A stretch of 64,000 bases of DNA from Oegoconia quadripuncta. Taxonomy: Eukaryota; Arthropoda; Insecta; Lepidoptera; Autostichidae. Of the stretch, positions 35,700-47,108 are shown piece by piece. Below the pieces are notes generated by a model, which saw only the letters and a program-made list of their open reading frames with translations, was not told where the DNA came from and searched no databases. Numbering within the stretch: position 1 is the first letter of the stretch; the number at the start of each line of letters is the position of its first letter. The stretch covers positions 248,001 to 312,000 of the forward strand of contig OX438750.1 of NCBI GenBank assembly GCA_949316235.1, given 5' to 3'. Position numbers and translations under genes: made by a program.

Positions 35700-35970
35700 A
35701 TAATATCTCAACTAATGTTATAAATGTTTGTATGTATGTGTGTTACCTCTTCACGCCAAAACGGTTGGACGCATTTGGATGAAATGTGGTTGGTAGAGAG
35801 ATTAGGACCTGGATTAGCATTTTTTTTTTGCTGGAGCGATTATGATGGTTTGGTCCACGCGAACAAATACGCGGTCAACATCGCGGTATACGATAAAATT
35901 AGTCAACCGTTTCGCAGTTATTGAGCAAAAAAAAGCAAACACCCAAACTTTCGTATTTATAATATTAGTT
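35700..35970 (+). repeat. Dispersed AT-rich repeat ending 'tttcgtatttataatattag'
   Basis: 'ccaaaacggttggacgcatt', 'tggatgaaatgtggttgg' and the end motif recur in fragments at 60703-60848. It looks like an old non-autonomous element; the ends are unclear. Confidence 0.5.
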
Positions 35971-36111
35971 GGGTATATCGTTGAGTGTAGTTTATATGAA
36001 AACTAGTCACTATGGTTTACCTGAAGGATGATTAAGGTGTTTTATAAAAAAATTAAATAATCAAAATGAGAAAACGGATTGTAAAGGAACTTTATGCAAA
36101 TACTTATACTA

Positions 36112-36355
36112 TTTGGTGTAGTGTTGAATCCCTGACTGCTATAACAAAATGTCGCGGGTTCGCATCCCGCTAATGGCATCTTAGTATGATGAATACGGAT
36201 ACGTGTACCAGAGTTATAGATGTTTACATTTATAATATGGAGCTATTTACGTAACGTGTAACGTAAAACATATTCGTGTAGTATATCAACCATCTGGTAT
36301 CCATGATACAAGCCTAGTTGCTTAGCGTGGAACTAGATGGCGCTGTGTGTATGTG
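36112..36355 (+). repeat. SINE-A copy
   Basis: 'atttggtgtagtgttgaatc', 'gtcgcgggttcgcatcccgc', 'caaccatctggtatccatga' and 'gtggaactagatggcgctg'. Moderately diverged. Confidence 0.8.
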
Positions 36356-36667
36356 GATTAGTTCACGGAGTAATTTTCCCAAATTATCCCTAAGGAACCT
36401 TTTACTAGGATCAAAGTATCCTATATCCTACGCATCCTTGTAAGGGCACAATACAAAAGTGTCAGAGAGCAAACGTCCTCAAAAATATCAAATTTTTGTG
36501 GATCAAATCGCGGCCATTCTAGCGCGTCTACGCCTTATTTAAGGCATCATTTTTGATACTGCTTTTTAAATACATAGTGTCTCAAGTCTGAGCTTAAATA
36601 TGTAATATGTAAACGAGCGTAAAAAAGAAATATGGTGGATATTCCCATATGTTCTGTAGAAATATTA

Positions 36668-36720
36668 TGACCGATTGGTGTAGTGAACCCGGTCAGGGTT
36701 CGACTCCCGCAAGGAGTGTG
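36668..36720 (+). repeat. SINE-A2 head, interrupted
   Basis: 'gaccgattggtgtagtgaac' and 'agggttcgactcccgc', then foreign sequence to about 36990. The matching body resumes at 36993. Confidence 0.6.
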
Positions 36721-36992
36721 TTGGGAGAAGATTCTCTTCGAGGATTTATTGTTGGAATGTTGCACCGATTGGAAGAGAAAGCAAAACTGGCCGCGCGCCA
36801 GTATATATTCATTTAGATTTGCGCCATCCATCGGATTGTCCTAGAACCTGTGAGAAAGGTACACTTGTACCTATTGAAGTGAATAAATTGATTAGTGGTG
36901 GGTTCACGGGTTCGCCGAGAGATGGCGCCAGTATTTATATATTTTTGTGCCGACAGCGTCAGGCGAGGTTCTCTACTGAACAGAGTGACGAA

Positions 36993-37115
36993 TTCGAACA
37001 TTTATTCCCGAGTCATGGATGTTTATCTAGATATTGCTGTATGTTTATCCGTTATCTAGTATCCACAGTACAAGCTTAGTTTGGGACTAGATGATTGGTG
37101 TAACTGTCCCAAATA
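36993..37115 (+). repeat. SINE-A2 body and tail
   Basis: 'attcccgagtcatggatgtt', 'gttatctagtatccacag' and 'gtttgggactagatgattgg' are the SINE-A2 end, continuing the head at 36668. The 270-bp insert between has no identified class; it carries 'agagatggcgccagtattta'. Confidence 0.65.
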
Positions 37116-37339
37116 TTTAGAAATATTAATATTATGACGTGATAGGGTTTTCTTTGGGTGAAAAATTTAAATAATTGAGGTGTGGTGTATTGAGATGATC
37201 TGTTCGTTAAGATATGTGTAAAATAATGTAAAAAAATTATTAATAAAGTAATATCAACTACCTGTTGTATCAGTTTATCGTTGTCCTTTGGGGTCTCGTG
37301 GACTTCTTTAACGAATGAGCTGTTTGTTGTTAGTAGTTA

Positions 37340-37582
37340 GCTGTTTAGTGGTTAGAAACTTTGATTGCTAAACCAAAAGGTCGCGGGTTCGTATCCCGCT
37401 AGGGGTGTATATTTGTATGATGAATACAGACATGTGTTCCCGAGTTATGTATGTTTTTCATTTATTTATAAAAGAAAATAAATGTTTTTGTGTAGTTTAT
37501 CAACCATCTGGTATCCATAATACAAGCCTAGTTGCTTACTCGGAAACTAGATGGCGCTGTATGTATGTGCAAATTATTTATA
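37340..37582 (+). repeat. SINE-A copy
   Basis: 'gtttagtggttagaaacttt', 'ggtcgcgggttcgtatcccg', 'caaccatctggtatccata' and 'ggaaactagatggcgctg'. Confidence 0.82.
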
Positions 37583-37849
37583 TACCACTCAAGTTATATT
37601 GTACCAAAACTTAGCCACACTACAGCCCGTATGTCAGAATGTTGTTCAAGCGTGGAGACGAGTACGCTTGAGCTTGAGCATTGTTAGAAAGAGTTGCCGA
37701 TAAACAAATTACATAAAGCTGTCCCTTTTAACTATCTTCAAGCGAGATCCCTGCTTGAGTAACATTCTGTAATTCAGCGCTTATGTTAATTTCACATAAG
37801 ACTTTCTAGGTATGTAATTGAAGTTTTAAATTCTGTACAACAGATACAG

Positions 37850-38119
37850 TTTTTTTATGCACAACGGGTTGGTAGTTGACTTCAATCACACCTGATGTTA
37901 CCTAAGTGAAGATGAGGTCGAAGGTGGAAGCGTACTGACCCGGAAACTCCAACACATTTGGGGGACTGGCTATCTTATCATAATAAGCCGGAACACAACA
38001 ATACTATTGACATTACTGTTTAGAAAAAATGGTGGTAGCTAGCCAGGCAGACATTCAAAATGTCCTAACATCAATCAAACCGCGTACTCTAAACATGTAC
38101 CCCGCTGGGGATCGAACAA
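37850..38119 (-). repeat. SINE-B copy
   Basis: Complete reverse-oriented SINE-B: 'ttatgcacaacgggttggta', 'tgaagatgaggtcgaaggtg', 'gcgtactgacccggaaact', 'taccccgctggggatcgaac'. The head's A-box part is missing and a LINE tail follows directly. Confidence 0.85.
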
Positions 38120-38510
38120 AATGCTTCATTTTGTAGGTACACAGTTTAAACTGTTCAAAAGGCAATTTTCCCCTGAGAAGAACAAGCAAGAAGCCTACAC
38201 CTTCCACAAAGGCCGGCAACACATCTGTGACCCTTTTGGTGTTGCGGGTGTCCATGGGCGGCGGTGATTGCTTTCCATCAGGTGACCCGCAAGCTCGTTT
38301 GCCGCCCTCTCATATAAAAAAAAAAAAAAAGAACCTCGAGGGGTTGTTTTTTTAAAAACAGGTTTATATATTACAAACAGGCACAATTCCATTTCATTAG
38401 CAATTGTGAAGTAAGTTATGTCCAGGGATGATTATCATCTAAATAGTCTGATATTTTATAATATGCTTTGTTAATAAGTTTCACATTTATAGTATCATTA
38501 AACATATATA
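38117..38510 (-). mobile_element. LINE 3' end with a nested insertion
   Basis: 'aaaatgcttcattttgtagg' and 'cccctgagaagaacaagcaa' open the element. It is broken at 'caagaa' by the insert at 38192-38330 and resumes 'gaacctcgaggggttg', then 'atgtccagggatgattatca'. Confidence 0.75.
38192..38330 (+). mobile_element. Nested retro-insert with poly(A)
   Basis: 'aaaggccggcaacacatctg', 'gtgtccatgggcggcggtga', 'caggtgacccgcaagctcgt' and 'tcatataaaa' plus a run of As. This is a 3' end commonly seen in moth and butterfly genomes. 'GAA' is repeated on both sides as a minimal target duplication. Confidence 0.7.
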
Positions 38511-39189
38511 TCATTGAGTCCATTGTACAAACGATTGTGTAATAATAACCTTCCACAAAAGACACAACACACACACACTTACATATTTACAATAAATTAA
38601 TAGAAAATAGGTAGATAAATATTTTACTTGCCCTAAATAATTAAGTAACAGTAATATTAATAATGTTAAAAAACTTTTTAAATATAAATATAAAATTGTT
38701 ATAGAAGAGCGGTCTCTCCTAACACAAGCAAATTCTTGCTTAAATGGAGATTCCAAAACCTGCAATGTTGATTAATTTAGGTTATTGAAATAAACTATTT
38801 TTATTTTATTTAACTATTTATTATTAAATTTATTGAAAGCAAGATTTTGTAAGTATATCGACAGGAACCTTATTGAAAAAGTCTCCAAGACGATAATCAC
38901 ACTCTCACCAAATTTAGTTTGAGCAACACCATTTCGAAAAGAAATTCAATTATTCGCAAGAAGGTCTATTGTATAAGCTCTTGCGTAAGGTGGCGGCGGA
39001 ATTTGTCACTTTTTACTTCGATTCGTTGACGCCGAATTGACAATTTATCGAGAAAGCGAGTCGATTGTCGCTCGAGCGGAGATATTTGCAATCAGGCGCT
39101 GCTTTAGAAGGGGGGTCTTAAATCGGAATGACGTTTTGGTAATTGGCTTTAAGAAAACCGGGAGAATGAGCATGCAGTACTCGTGACGC
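38511..39189. other. AT-rich stretch, nothing recognised
   Basis: No gene or named repeat seen between the LINE tail and the 5S-like segment. Confidence 0.4.
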
Positions 39190-39199
39190 CTTCGCATTC

Positions 39200-39278
39200 C
39201 CTATTCGTTTTCGATTAGCGAAGTTAAGCAATGTTTGGCTCGATCAGTCCTTGGATGGGTGACCACTAGTGGCATTTT
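39200..39278 (+). pseudogene. 5S rRNA-derived segment (pseudogene or 5S-headed SINE)
   Basis: 'tcgattagcgaagttaagca' and 'cagtccttggatgggtgacc' are the middle of a 5S rRNA, containing the internal pol III promoter A and C boxes. The 5' end of the 5S ('gcc.acg..cata') and the closing stem are absent, and the sequence after 'gaccact' is unrelated. It is therefore not a functional 5S gene. Confidence 0.75.
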
Positions 39279-40424
39279 AATAAGAGTGATGGCTCCCTGT
39301 AGTATCATCCGACTACAAGCAAAACACCTTTATGTGTCGTGCGAGCAACAACTTCAACAAACTGTTATATGACCACTTCAATGTCGATCTCTTCCACACA
39401 AGCGTTCCCACAGCGACACGTATCCTTAGCAATAATTTCTTTTAATCGTCTATTTTTTTAATTTTTAATGCTCTATGTATCTAAGTAACATATTTTATCA
39501 ATATTTATCACATATGTAAGCTACGTAGTGTATGTGTAGCGTTCGATCCTGCTGAGCGCTTTATTACACCACTATTACATTGTCTACAATATTTCTATAT
39601 GTGAGAACCTGTTATTAGCCGTCAGGTATAATTTTCATATATAATTAATTTAATAAATAAATAATACTGTGGCACTAATTGTTGCCTTCGGGCACCAAGG
39701 AGTGCCAACTGGGCATTGTAGCCCCAGCCGCAAACACTCGAGCCCTAAAACTCGCGACACCTGGGGACCAATCGCGCTATTTTACAACGGTTTTTGTTTT
39801 GGTTTAGCTGATGTAAGACATGTTATCGCATTATTTTTTGTGAACGATTATATGGTAGACGTTACCAGAGTAAAACCAAACTCAAAATGTTTAGAACTAA
39901 CCAAGAGTATTAAAAAAACTATTTTAATTTCCGTTCAAATGATTAGCGCGATACGAAATGCGCTTAACGTAACGTTTTTGGTTATAGTTTAGTTTTGGTA
40001 TTGTCGTTCCCCGATCGGCACCCTGGGACGCGAGGTATAATCCCCCACGCGCCTAGTGCGGTTTTTTGTCAGCCTAGTGACCATCTGACAGTGTTTTTAA
40101 GCCGTCTCTGACGACCATGGCCTTGGCTTAACGACTGAACATAGCCGGGACATAACGTGCACTCCAAAACACGTAAAAACACTCGTATTAAAAACGGGTA
40201 TGTGGACATTAATAGTTAATAGAAATGACCCCCCAAATGAGGCGCTAAAACCGCACCTAATTAAAGTCCGCTGACCGCGACCGCTTGCAACAATCCACGA
40301 GAGAAACCTAGGGGTTAGCTAATGCTATGGTGTTTTGAAATGGTACGAAACCCAAAGTTAGCTGTAGGAGATCGGTGGTCTTGCAGTTTTGGAGGTTTCC
40401 ATCCCTACTTGTGTGTAATACAAC
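39279..40424. other. Unassigned stretch including a non-coding-looking ORF
   Basis: A 107-codon open frame at 39669-39992 has no recognisable motif. Tracts such as 'cggcaccctgggacgcgagg' (40015-40040) look like degraded element sequence. No host exon supported. Confidence 0.35.
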
Positions 40425-40491
40425 TTCGGCCTCATCTTCACTTAACATCAGATGTGATTGAGGTCAAGTGCTAACCCGTTGTGCATAAAAA
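40425..40491 (+). repeat. SINE-B 3' end fragment
   Basis: 'cctcatcttcacttaacatc' and 'tgctaacccgttgtgcataa' plus As. Confidence 0.8.
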
Positions 40492-40593
40492 AAGCACTTT
40501 CCATTACACATGATGACGATGGTCTGAAGATGGAGACAAGATTGCCACTGAAACTCCTTGATGGAGTTTATTTTACCCTTCTTTGTACTAGAA

Positions 40594-40745
40594 TTTTTTT
40601 TAATGATTAACTGGATACGCGTTGACCACAATCTCACCTGATGGGAAGTGACGATGTGGCCGAAGATGAAGCATGATCTCAGTAGATGCCTATTCACCCT
40701 GCTCTTGAAGATCCTGAGGTTGTAATATCCAGGAAACAATGATCC
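40594..40745 (+). repeat. Dispersed repeat 'gattaactggatacgcg' family
   Basis: 'aatgattaactggatacgcg' and 'caatctcacctgatgggaag' followed by 'gaagatgaagcatgatctc'. The reverse complement is at 47790-47887 and a fragment at 14940-14985. Confidence 0.6.
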
Positions 40746-40774
40746 CGTGGGTTTCTACCGCTGCTTCTTTTCCC

Positions 40775-40910
40775 ACAGATGATTTTCCTTTCCGAGGCGA
40801 TAGTAGCTTGGACATACTGACTGACAGATAAATGCAATAAGCCTTTCTTATTTCCAGTATGATTTAAATTGACATTCAACAAATGTTATCATGTATCTTC
40901 GTTGAAATAA
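40775..40910. repeat. Dispersed repeat shared with 11140-11290
   Basis: 'tagcttggacatactgactg', 'acagataaatgcaataagcc' and 'gatttaaattgacattcaac'. Confidence 0.6.
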
Positions 40911-41746
40911 TTGCTTGAAGGTGTTGGAGTTGGCATGAAACGTCAACTAAAGGTCTTAGCATACGTGACGGGTAATTTCTCGGACGGAACGGAGACGGGA
41001 CAGGTATAGTTACTAACGTGAAAGTGGTTTTAAAACATACGTACAGGACGGTGTTCAACGATAGTCGTGCTAGTGCCGCAACCATATTTCAGCACAAAAT
41101 GTTCGATTTTACTTTTGAAGAACTAGCAATGGTTGCCGTAGTATTAGATGAAGAAGATGCCATAACGATGTTTTTTCTATTGTCGTCCCGTCCCGCCCGT
41201 GTTTCTCGCCACGTGTGTTTTATGCTATGTTTTTAAATGCAACGATGTCAAAAAATCGTCCCGTTCCGTCCGGCACGAGAATAAACACGTCACGTATGCT
41301 AAGACCTTTAGTCTGTGGATAAAATCTGTACGAAGGTTGAACAAACACAATGTTCTTTATTGCACAACAATTACAACATAACATAACATTGATTTAAAAA
41401 ATAATTATATCGTCCAGGTAGACCTAGACCAAAAGATAGGGTTAAAAGCTAACAGTCTTATTCATAAAAATGTACAAACGCTTTATAAGCCTTTTTTTTT
41501 TTTTTAATTAGAATGGGATCGCTCTTGACCTTAATCTGGACTAATGTCTGCCTGTTTTAGTTAAAGTATGTTTTGTCATTTTCTTTCATTACAACATTTC
41601 CTTATGAACGACAGAGTCAAACACAGAGATAAAAGAGGCTTATAAAGCATTTGTAATTTTTTATGAATAATACGGTTAATATCTGCAAAACCCTCAAAAG
41701 AAATACACTAAAACACTGTTTCTTGGCTAACCACCTGCCTCCTCTG
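40911..41746. other. Unassigned stretch with a LINE tail
   Basis: 'cacaatgttctttattgcac' near 41347 is a LINE 3'-end motif. Between 40930 and 41310 the ends 'aaaggtcttagcatacgtga' and 'cacgtatgctaagaccttt' are inverted, so this is probably one more inverted-repeat element of about 370 bp. Confidence 0.5.
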
Positions 41747-42580
41747 TCCAGTAAGGATACAATTTTAATTTCCTATAATCTTAAAGGCCGTGATTTTTTG
41801 CACATAGATAGAGTGTACCTGTCAGTGATAGAATAAAAATGTTTCCTAACAAATCGGTAGCTTGCTTTAGATATAGTATATGTATTGAGTAATAAAACAT
41901 AAACTAGGTATATGATTAAAATTGCACTGTATTTTAACTGCGTCGCAACTTATACTTAGAACACTTAATAATAAATCAATCTCAATACAAGTCTTGAGGC
42001 TGTATCAACCGAGATGTGTCTTAATCAGTTGACGCTATCTCAAGCTAGGTGCTTATTTATAAACCAATCTTGAGGTCTACACAGCTGAGATCACTTCGCA
42101 AGTATTCGCCTCAGCGGCGAATGAATGATAAGTCTTGAGTTTCGTTTATTAATACGCGCACCTCTCAAGTGAGTACTGCTTGAGTATGCACGTGCTTTTC
42201 AGGTCTCAAGATAGGTTTATTAATCAACACGTTTACTTGAGACCGGTCACAAGACTGCTCTCAATCTTGAGAATGGTTTATTAATACGGGCCTTAGGACT
42301 CCTGTAACTATTTTCAAAAAATCGATCAAGAACTTGTTTGTATTTATGAAAAACGCCGACGGCAAATATCAATAAACAATTTTTAGAAAATATAAAGCAG
42401 CCATTGATTAGTTTTTTAGAAAATTGTTTTACTAGATCTTAGCATCTTCTACAACGCCATGAAATTCCCAGTAGTAACTTTAATTTAGTATTGTAGGTTT
42501 TATAACTAAATACCTAGGTACCTATACCCTAAGCAAGCGACATAATGGTTAGTTAACATTTTAATTCTATTTAGGAAAGT
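41747..42580. mobile_element. Family L element, copy 2 (holds empty sites)
   Basis: It begins near 'gtccagtaaggatac' and ends near 'gcaagcgacataatggttag'. It lacks the minisatellite, LINE, SINE and GC-rich insertions seen in copy 1, but carries its own GGCC-TTA MITE (41959-42292). Internal arms 'aatcggtagcttgctttaga' and 'ctaagcaagcgac' are inverted. Confidence 0.65.
41959..42292. mobile_element. 334-bp GGCC-TTA MITE with TTA duplication
   Basis: The right end is GGTTTATTAATACGGGCC; the left end is diverged ('gaacacttaataataaatc'). TTA stands at 41956-41958 and 42293-42295. The third family L copy (near 51366) shows the uninterrupted site as 'agtcctaagtaga' on the other strand. Confidence 0.8.
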
Positions 42581-43859
42581 TACATCACACAAATTACGTA
42601 TTTTTACTGGAGTACTCGTTTCCATCTCAGCCCGCAAACACTGCCCCCGCAGTAGGCCATATGGCCTCGAATAATCAGGGAGTATTGGCCAGGGTCCACC
42701 ACGCTGGCCTAATGCGGGTTGGGTTACATATAAAAATACTGCGCTCTAATCTGCTCACAAATTATTGATATAGGTACGTCCGGACATCATTAAATCATTC
42801 ATTTATTTGTGATACACAGGTGTACAAGTTGTTATGATACATTAACTTATAAATATGATCTCTGTGCTCAGTCAAATTGGCATACAAATATGGTAGTCAT
42901 GTTAAAATAGTAGTGAAATTTAATAAACAGCAGAATAAATTATGTCCGCTAAACTGGACTGCATGTCGTTTTGTCGTCGGGGGTTAACAAATGATATCTT
43001 GAAATAAATAGATAGATAAAACCTTATTTGTTTCCACAGACATACATTTAGCTTATACATATTGATACACAGATAAGGTAACTCATCAACAACAATAACA
43101 TAATATTGTAACAAACGCTGTGTGCTGCAGCAGTACAAATAGCTCATAGCTCAGTGTATTAGATTGTTCATTGATTGAAACACTGATATCCCCTAAGGAG
43201 CAGAACAATGTGGAAGCCAAACAAGTGGAAACAAGAAGTAAATAGCAATTTTGAGACTCGTGAAATAGTGCTTGAAGTTTGATTAATGATACATGGAAAG
43301 AAATCGAGGCTCTCTCCCCGTCCGGGGTAACAAGCTTGCACACAGTTTGAAGTTTGAATAAATTGGTATCTTATAAAATAGCCTCCCCTATACCTGGACC
43401 TATGCCTTTCTCAGGGCATGCCAGTGAACCCGTATAAATTTTTATAAGATTGGGTCCACGTGCAAAAATAATTTAAAGAAAAATAATACATTTCAATTTT
43501 ATTAGGGTAATATCACCATTTTTGGACATTCCCGAAATGATATTAAGTTATAGTTTTAAAAGCTTACCGTTTGATACTTCTTCATTATTGATTATACATA
43601 CAGTTAATAAAGAATATAACATAGTTTTTAATTATTGACCTAATTTCTTGCGTATAAATTTTTGTATCAAATAAGTTCGTATAACTCAAAATATAGCTCA
43701 TACTTGCCCAAGTTAATAAATTGGTCATGCGTGAACTATATAAGATGGCTGCATGCATAAATAAAGGGTCCATCTGGAATATAGACATATTTCAATTATG
43801 CAAACAGGTAGGTAAGTGAGAACGAGCTAATCGATTAGGATTCGTTACCTCGGAGACAA
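42581..43859. other. Intergenic stretch with SINE-C and LINE fragments
   Basis: A SINE-C piece is visible at about 42685-42725 ('ccaccacgctggcctaatgc'), and a GATA-tailed LINE end at about 43003-43110. Nothing coding is supported. Confidence 0.45.
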
Positions 43860-44217
43860 AGTGCGATGTGGCCTAGGCTTTACGCGAGCTCACGCAGACC
43901 GCCAGCGAAGCCCCGCAAGTACAACACAAAGAGGGGCTGAGCCACGGTCGGAGTGGCTGTGTAGCTGCGTCCTTGTCACGAACTCAGCGCCAGACAGAGA
44001 GGGCAGAGAGTTGACAGCGGCGAGAAGCTCCCCGAGTCCGCGGAACTAGCGCTGTGACGTCACGGGGCGCGGGGCGATGCGGCGCGGGCGGCGGGGGGCG
44101 GACGCGCCCCGCAGAGGCGGGGAGGCGGCAGGCACCGCCGGCGTTCGCCAGTGTACGGCCAGCCGTTGTATTGCACGGACAGGTGCACCATGAGCGCGCG
44201 GTGAAAATACAATCGCG
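43860..44217 (+). promoter_or_regulatory. GC-rich promoter and 5' UTR of gene 3
   Basis: There is a sharp rise in GC and CpG against AT-rich flanks. A full CRE palindrome TGACGTCA lies at 44055-44062, next to 'cggggcgcggggcgatgcgg'. A short upstream ORF (ATG AGC GCG CGG TGA, 44190-44204) ends 13 bases before the main ATG and could dampen translation. The exact transcription start is not readable. Confidence 0.55.
44055..44062. promoter_or_regulatory. CRE-like palindrome TGACGTCA
   Basis: Perfect 8-bp cAMP-response-type site about 155 bp upstream of the gene 3 ATG, in a CpG-rich context. CREB/ATF binding is an inference. Confidence 0.5.
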
Positions 44218-44285
44218 ATGCTGTTCGAGAGTCCCAACGCGAAACTGTTCCCGGCCTTCAACATCCCGCCGCCCGTCAGGCTCAG
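44218..44285 (+). CDS. First coding exon of gene 3, unidentified protein
   Basis: The ATG at 44218 opens MLFESPNAKLFPAFNIPPPV then RLR and is cut by a strong donor AG|GTGAGC, ending two bases into a codon. The exon lies in the only CpG-rich island of the right half of the window, which supports a real 5' end. I do not recognise the protein. The following exons must start with one base of the split codon. One candidate at 60014 fits the phase, but there is no other evidence to join it. Confidence 0.6.
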
Positions 44286-46990
44286 GTGAGCACCGAGCCT
44301 TCGCCCCCCGGAACCCGACCGCCTCCTCTCCGCACGCATCCTGCCCCCCGAATCCTTTTCTTTGTAAATCAAAATGTTTCGCCCGAGTGTTGAATGCAGC
44401 TGAAAGTGCCAGTGTATCGACCGTTCAGTTTATTCGAAGCCATAAAACCGCCGATATAAAGTGATATTACAACGGTTCAGTAGCCGCAAGCGGCGACATT
44501 GTGCGTCTGTCAAGCAAAGCAACGCTCGAGTGCTCGGGCGACCGAATGAAACGTCAATACAACATCACTGCTCGTTTTTTGCTCCAGCCAAAGTGATTTA
44601 CAGTGTTTTAAAACGTATCGACGTCGCTCTGGGCTGTATCAAGTACACGACGTCCATCACGGATACTCAAATATGGAATCCAACAACAAAGACTCGAAAA
44701 GTCTTTATACTTATTTGATGACTCTTTTCTAGCATTTCAGCTTGTAGTTAATCTATATATCGATATTCTGCAGAAAGGGATGTATATCGAGCGGGAACTA
44801 GTTGAATATAGATAGTTATAGTTAAATACGTAGTTAGAAATTCTGATTCGAACGATTCGAATGATTCGCGAGAGAGTTCAAAGGTTTCTGGGAAGACGGT
44901 GTTTGTATTCGAGGCCGGGGTTTGTCGCCTCAGTGCCGATGGAAAGTAAACAACGGTCACCTTGTTTCCTGTTGCACAATATCACTTGCATCATACCTAC
45001 GTCTGATCTGACGACATCGTGCGAACAGATGCGTCTCAAATTAATTACATCCACAGGAATTTGTTCAGCTTCGATTTCTACATTCAGAATTATACTTACG
45101 GCCGTAAAACATACAGTCCATAAATTTTAAATCACTGGTTTATGACCATTATTTGAAATGCGAAGAGCAATTTTAAGCACTAGATACAAATGGAATAAAC
45201 GAAAACGTTTGGTCTTGAAGAAAATTTAACTCGAACTCCATCTTAATTTATGATCTCCAATTTCATTTATGCATAAGGATTAATATAACTCATCGCCGCT
45301 CTACTATATTATGAGCAGGACGCAATAAACAAACAATAAAACATAATCAAAACAAAGCAAATCGGAATGTCCGTGCCATTATATTTCTATAAACATTCGT
45401 TCGTCGCTGAATACGGTTGAAGCTAGTTACGATATCTGCAATGCTTGATTTCATATCCCTTACACAAACACTTACATGACCAACTTGAATGAGAAGTAAT
45501 TTCTGATGTTAAACAACGTTTATTAAACGTTCAACATTCACATTTCACCTCAGTGTGATTGAATCGATTGTTATTGATTAGTTTCCGTGTGTTATGTCAT
45601 TTTATATGCATTGTTGATTTCACGGATTGCAGTGATTGGTTTTGATATTCGTAGACTATTGGATACAGCTTATTTATTACTTCTAGATTATTCCATGAAC
45701 ACCTAGCTTAACAGAGGTGGGCGTATATTGGATCGCTTTCTTCTCTCCCAGGGTAAAGACCAACGATTAATTCATTGAGCTGAGCGTTATGATTCCACTT
45801 CACAACCACAGAACACAATTCTTTATAATAGCTTTGTGTATTGTTTTCTATGTTTGTGGATCGGAAATTATTTCTGTTTATGCTAATCTGGCTGAGATAA
45901 CTTCTATATTTAAGCGTTATTCCTACTTTCTTCTTCTCATTCTACGTTACCGCAATCAGTCTATCATCATCAACTGTTTAATATTATCTATTCTTTAACA
46001 CACTTCAGCTAACATCCATCTTTCACCCAACGTCTATGCCACGATTTTCATTCCCTATTCACTTCAGGTCTATGTAACAAAGTTCATTACTGAACATAAC
46101 CCTCTCTTATGGTGCGATTTTCATCGCTTTGTACGGTAGGACATGCCCCAATCGCCAACGTATAGACTTTTTGGAAACTTCCAACCATGACGCTGCTCAA
46201 TCACTGATCTATGCTATTAAGCGCATCATATCTTAACCACCTATTACAACATCCACGGTCTTGGCTCTATTGCAGTCAGCCGGGAACCACATAGCAAATT
46301 TTTCATTTACATTAGTAATAGTCCTTATGAATTAAAACCGTGATTGTAATATAGAAAAAAATTTTAAAATATTTTATTTAACCTACCCAAACTTATTTAT
46401 TACTTAGATACTTTCAAAATTCTTTGTTTAAAATTATATGCCTATAGCTTATAGTGTTATTGTACTACATGCATTTGAGTGTTGTGCTCGTCTGTAATTG
46501 GAGTTCATACCAGAAAATTTTAGTGTAAATGATTTTGTAAAATGCTATGTACGTACTCTGTTGGTGAGCCTAAATAAATAAATAAATCTCATATCTCAGA
46601 AATCGTTTAAAGATTGTTCACCTTAGTTTGTAATATACAAAACATGTATCTACAGAATGTGCATCGCTTCATCTTACCGATGTCAAAAAACTCTGTCGAC
46701 CTTCACTACATGATTCATACTCATTTTATTCTCACATCGAAGTTGGACCACATCGTTAACCTGTCGGCCGTCGGAATTGAAGACTACTTCAGGGAATAAT
46801 GTCAGATCGAAACATCGTGTAGCTCACGACCGAACGGCACAATGGAGACACCAACATAAACAACGTCGTAAAATTTCAGAATACCTGAGCGAACAATATT
46901 AAATTGGTAATTATTTCGTGTTTGAGTCTAGGAATTTGTTTGAATTATGTCTAGAGGTTAATTTCCAATCAGAAATTGCCATTGGTCTTT
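44286..46990. other. Probable first intron of gene 3; no exon recognised
   Basis: Several short open frames occur (for example 44861-45130 and 45789-45998), but none has splice-flanked coding character. An 'aaataaataaataaatc' LINE-tail-like run lies at 46572. Confidence 0.4.
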
Positions 46991-47108
46991 GATAGATAGT
47001 CGCGCTGTTTGTGGTCGGAATTGGAAATCTTATCTATTCTGTGGCACGTTACAGGTGTCTGATTGCTGGGCGGTCTATTCATCAATTATTGAAGGTATGC
47101 TGAAGGTA
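46991..47108. repeat. Dispersed repeat, inverted to 50853-50930
   Basis: 'attctgtggcacgttacagg' and 'tgtctgattgctgg' here match the reverse complement at 50853-50890, with weaker similarity beyond ('tcggaattgga'). Confidence 0.7.

Noticed and set aside
39200..39278. Functional 5S rRNA gene
   Set aside because: Both ends of 5S are missing; only the internal promoter region is left.
39669..39992. 107-codon ORF
   Set aside because: No domain, no flanking signals and atypical composition. Kept only as an unassigned stretch.
45789..45998. 69-codon hydrophobic ORF
   Set aside because: AT-rich sequence readily yields Ile/Leu/Phe-rich frames. No splice or repeat evidence.
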